A DNA stretch of 64,000 nucleotides from Cephalopachus bancanus (Eukaryota; Chordata; Mammalia; Primates; Tarsiidae): the NCBI GenBank assembly GCA_027257055.1, contig JAPVLO010000232.1, forward strand, positions 4,402,001 through 4,466,000, read 5' to 3'. Each line of letters begins with the position of its first letter. The stretch's first letter is position 1. Made by a program: the position numbers and the translations under genes. Below, in pieces: positions 63,282 to 64,000 of this stretch. Below the pieces are notes generated by a model, which had not been told where the DNA came from, did not search any database, and saw only the letters and a list, made by a program, of their open reading frames with translations.

Positions 63282-64000
63282 TCTTTAAAGAACCGTCATA
63301 TGAAAACACCGGCCGTATGTTCCATTCTGACTTGACATAATGAAGAGCTTTCTAGGCATTAGAGGTGATTCACGGAGGAACACACAGGCTTCCTCCAGAA
63401 GTCGGAGGCTCTGTTGTGGGAATCTTGCAGAAAGTCTTCATGTGCTGGGTGATTCGCTTGATTGGATGAAAGGTCAGTTTATCCTTTTACAATCCAAGAT
63501 CCATTTACTGTCACTGGCACTGAGGAATCCAGCTGTCTGTTTGATTAAATATAGTGCTTAGAACTCATTACATCAATAGCTGTCAAACTTTTACTGACCA
63601 AGATCCATAACTATAGATACATTTTACAATATCATGACCCAGTAAACATATACACAGGACAAAAAGCTGTATGATGAAACACCCTTCCTGTGATGACACA
63701 CTCTGATATTTTCTGTGGTGCTGAATTTTAATTTTTTAAAATGCTGGTTGTGGCCTACTAAATTGGTTTCACAATGTAGTTTGCAACCTGCAATTTGAAA
63801 ATTCCTGTACTAGCACCCTGGAGCCTCGCCATGGTGCTGACCTTAGTTTACCAGGCTGCCTCCCTACCTCTGGTTGCCTCCAAGTGAGGCTGGCCGGGAT
63901 GGCATCTCTTCTGCAGCATTTTTCTCTGGGACAAGGATCTGCTGTATTGGCAGTTACTTACTTTTTGACAGTGTTGGGTCTTGGGGTGAGATGTATCCAC

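Larger units (their letters stand above)
51319..64000. other. region beyond the last recognised LRGUK exon
   Basis: Probably still LRGUK intron, since the frame is open at 51318 and the C-terminal exons are not seen. It contains a hAT element, L1 pieces and the CpG island. 53100-53860, 55000-56900 and 60320-62380 are largely unassigned, with MIR-like wording near 61210-61300 and 61530-61580. Confidence 0.6.

Noticed and set aside
51319..64000. Further LRGUK C-terminal exons
   Set aside because: No frame with the expected tail sequence and matching phase was found; they probably lie beyond 64000.

Overview
This window is mammalian, and specifically primate, genomic DNA. It holds the central part of one protein-coding gene on the + strand, LRGUK (leucine-rich repeats and guanylate kinase domain containing). 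I can place 13 consecutive coding exons between 353 and 51318. Their phases agree at every junction, and together they give 1438 nt (about 479 codons) with no stop or frameshift. The first exons (N-terminus) and the last exons (C-terminal tail) are outside the window or were not recognised. Everything else is intron: interspersed repeats of several ages, simple repeats, and one GC-rich CpG island.

Organism: the dimeric 7SL-derived Alus make it a primate. Their consensus (AluJ-type right arm, an 'ataaatcaaaaaatcagcc' linker, a 'ggtggctcagcctgtaat' head) is not the human AluY/S type and, from memory, not the lemur or galago type. Three L1 3' ends share a 3'UTR that I do not know from human. A 70-bp insertion at 42743-42812 looks like the polyadenylated end of an LTR transcript moved by L1, as in the LTR-derived TINE elements described in tarsiers. 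My best guess is a tarsier (Carlito/Tarsius or relative). This is inference, not proof.

Layout: 353-25085 carries six exons that encode nine leucine-rich repeats. 26863-28364 carries the LRR cap and linker. 33293-51318 carries five exons that encode a guanylate-kinase-like domain whose nucleotide-binding residues are largely replaced. Past the last recognised exon (51319-64000) come a complete small hAT element with an 8-bp target duplication, old and young L1 pieces, and an isolated CpG island (about 57.24-60.12 kb) with an RFX-like palindrome and a convincing 3' splice site. The island could be an unannotated internal promoter.

Most notable finds: a 5S-rRNA/Alu chimera inserted as one unit (20301-20683); a 37-bp inverted copy of nearby DNA inside an Alu (10612-10648, matching 11272-11308); a twin-primed (5'-inverted) L1 (47816-49099); the TINE-like insertion; and the orphan CpG island. 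LRGUK is known from mouse work to be needed for sperm head and tail formation. Nothing in the window suggests a second protein gene with confidence.
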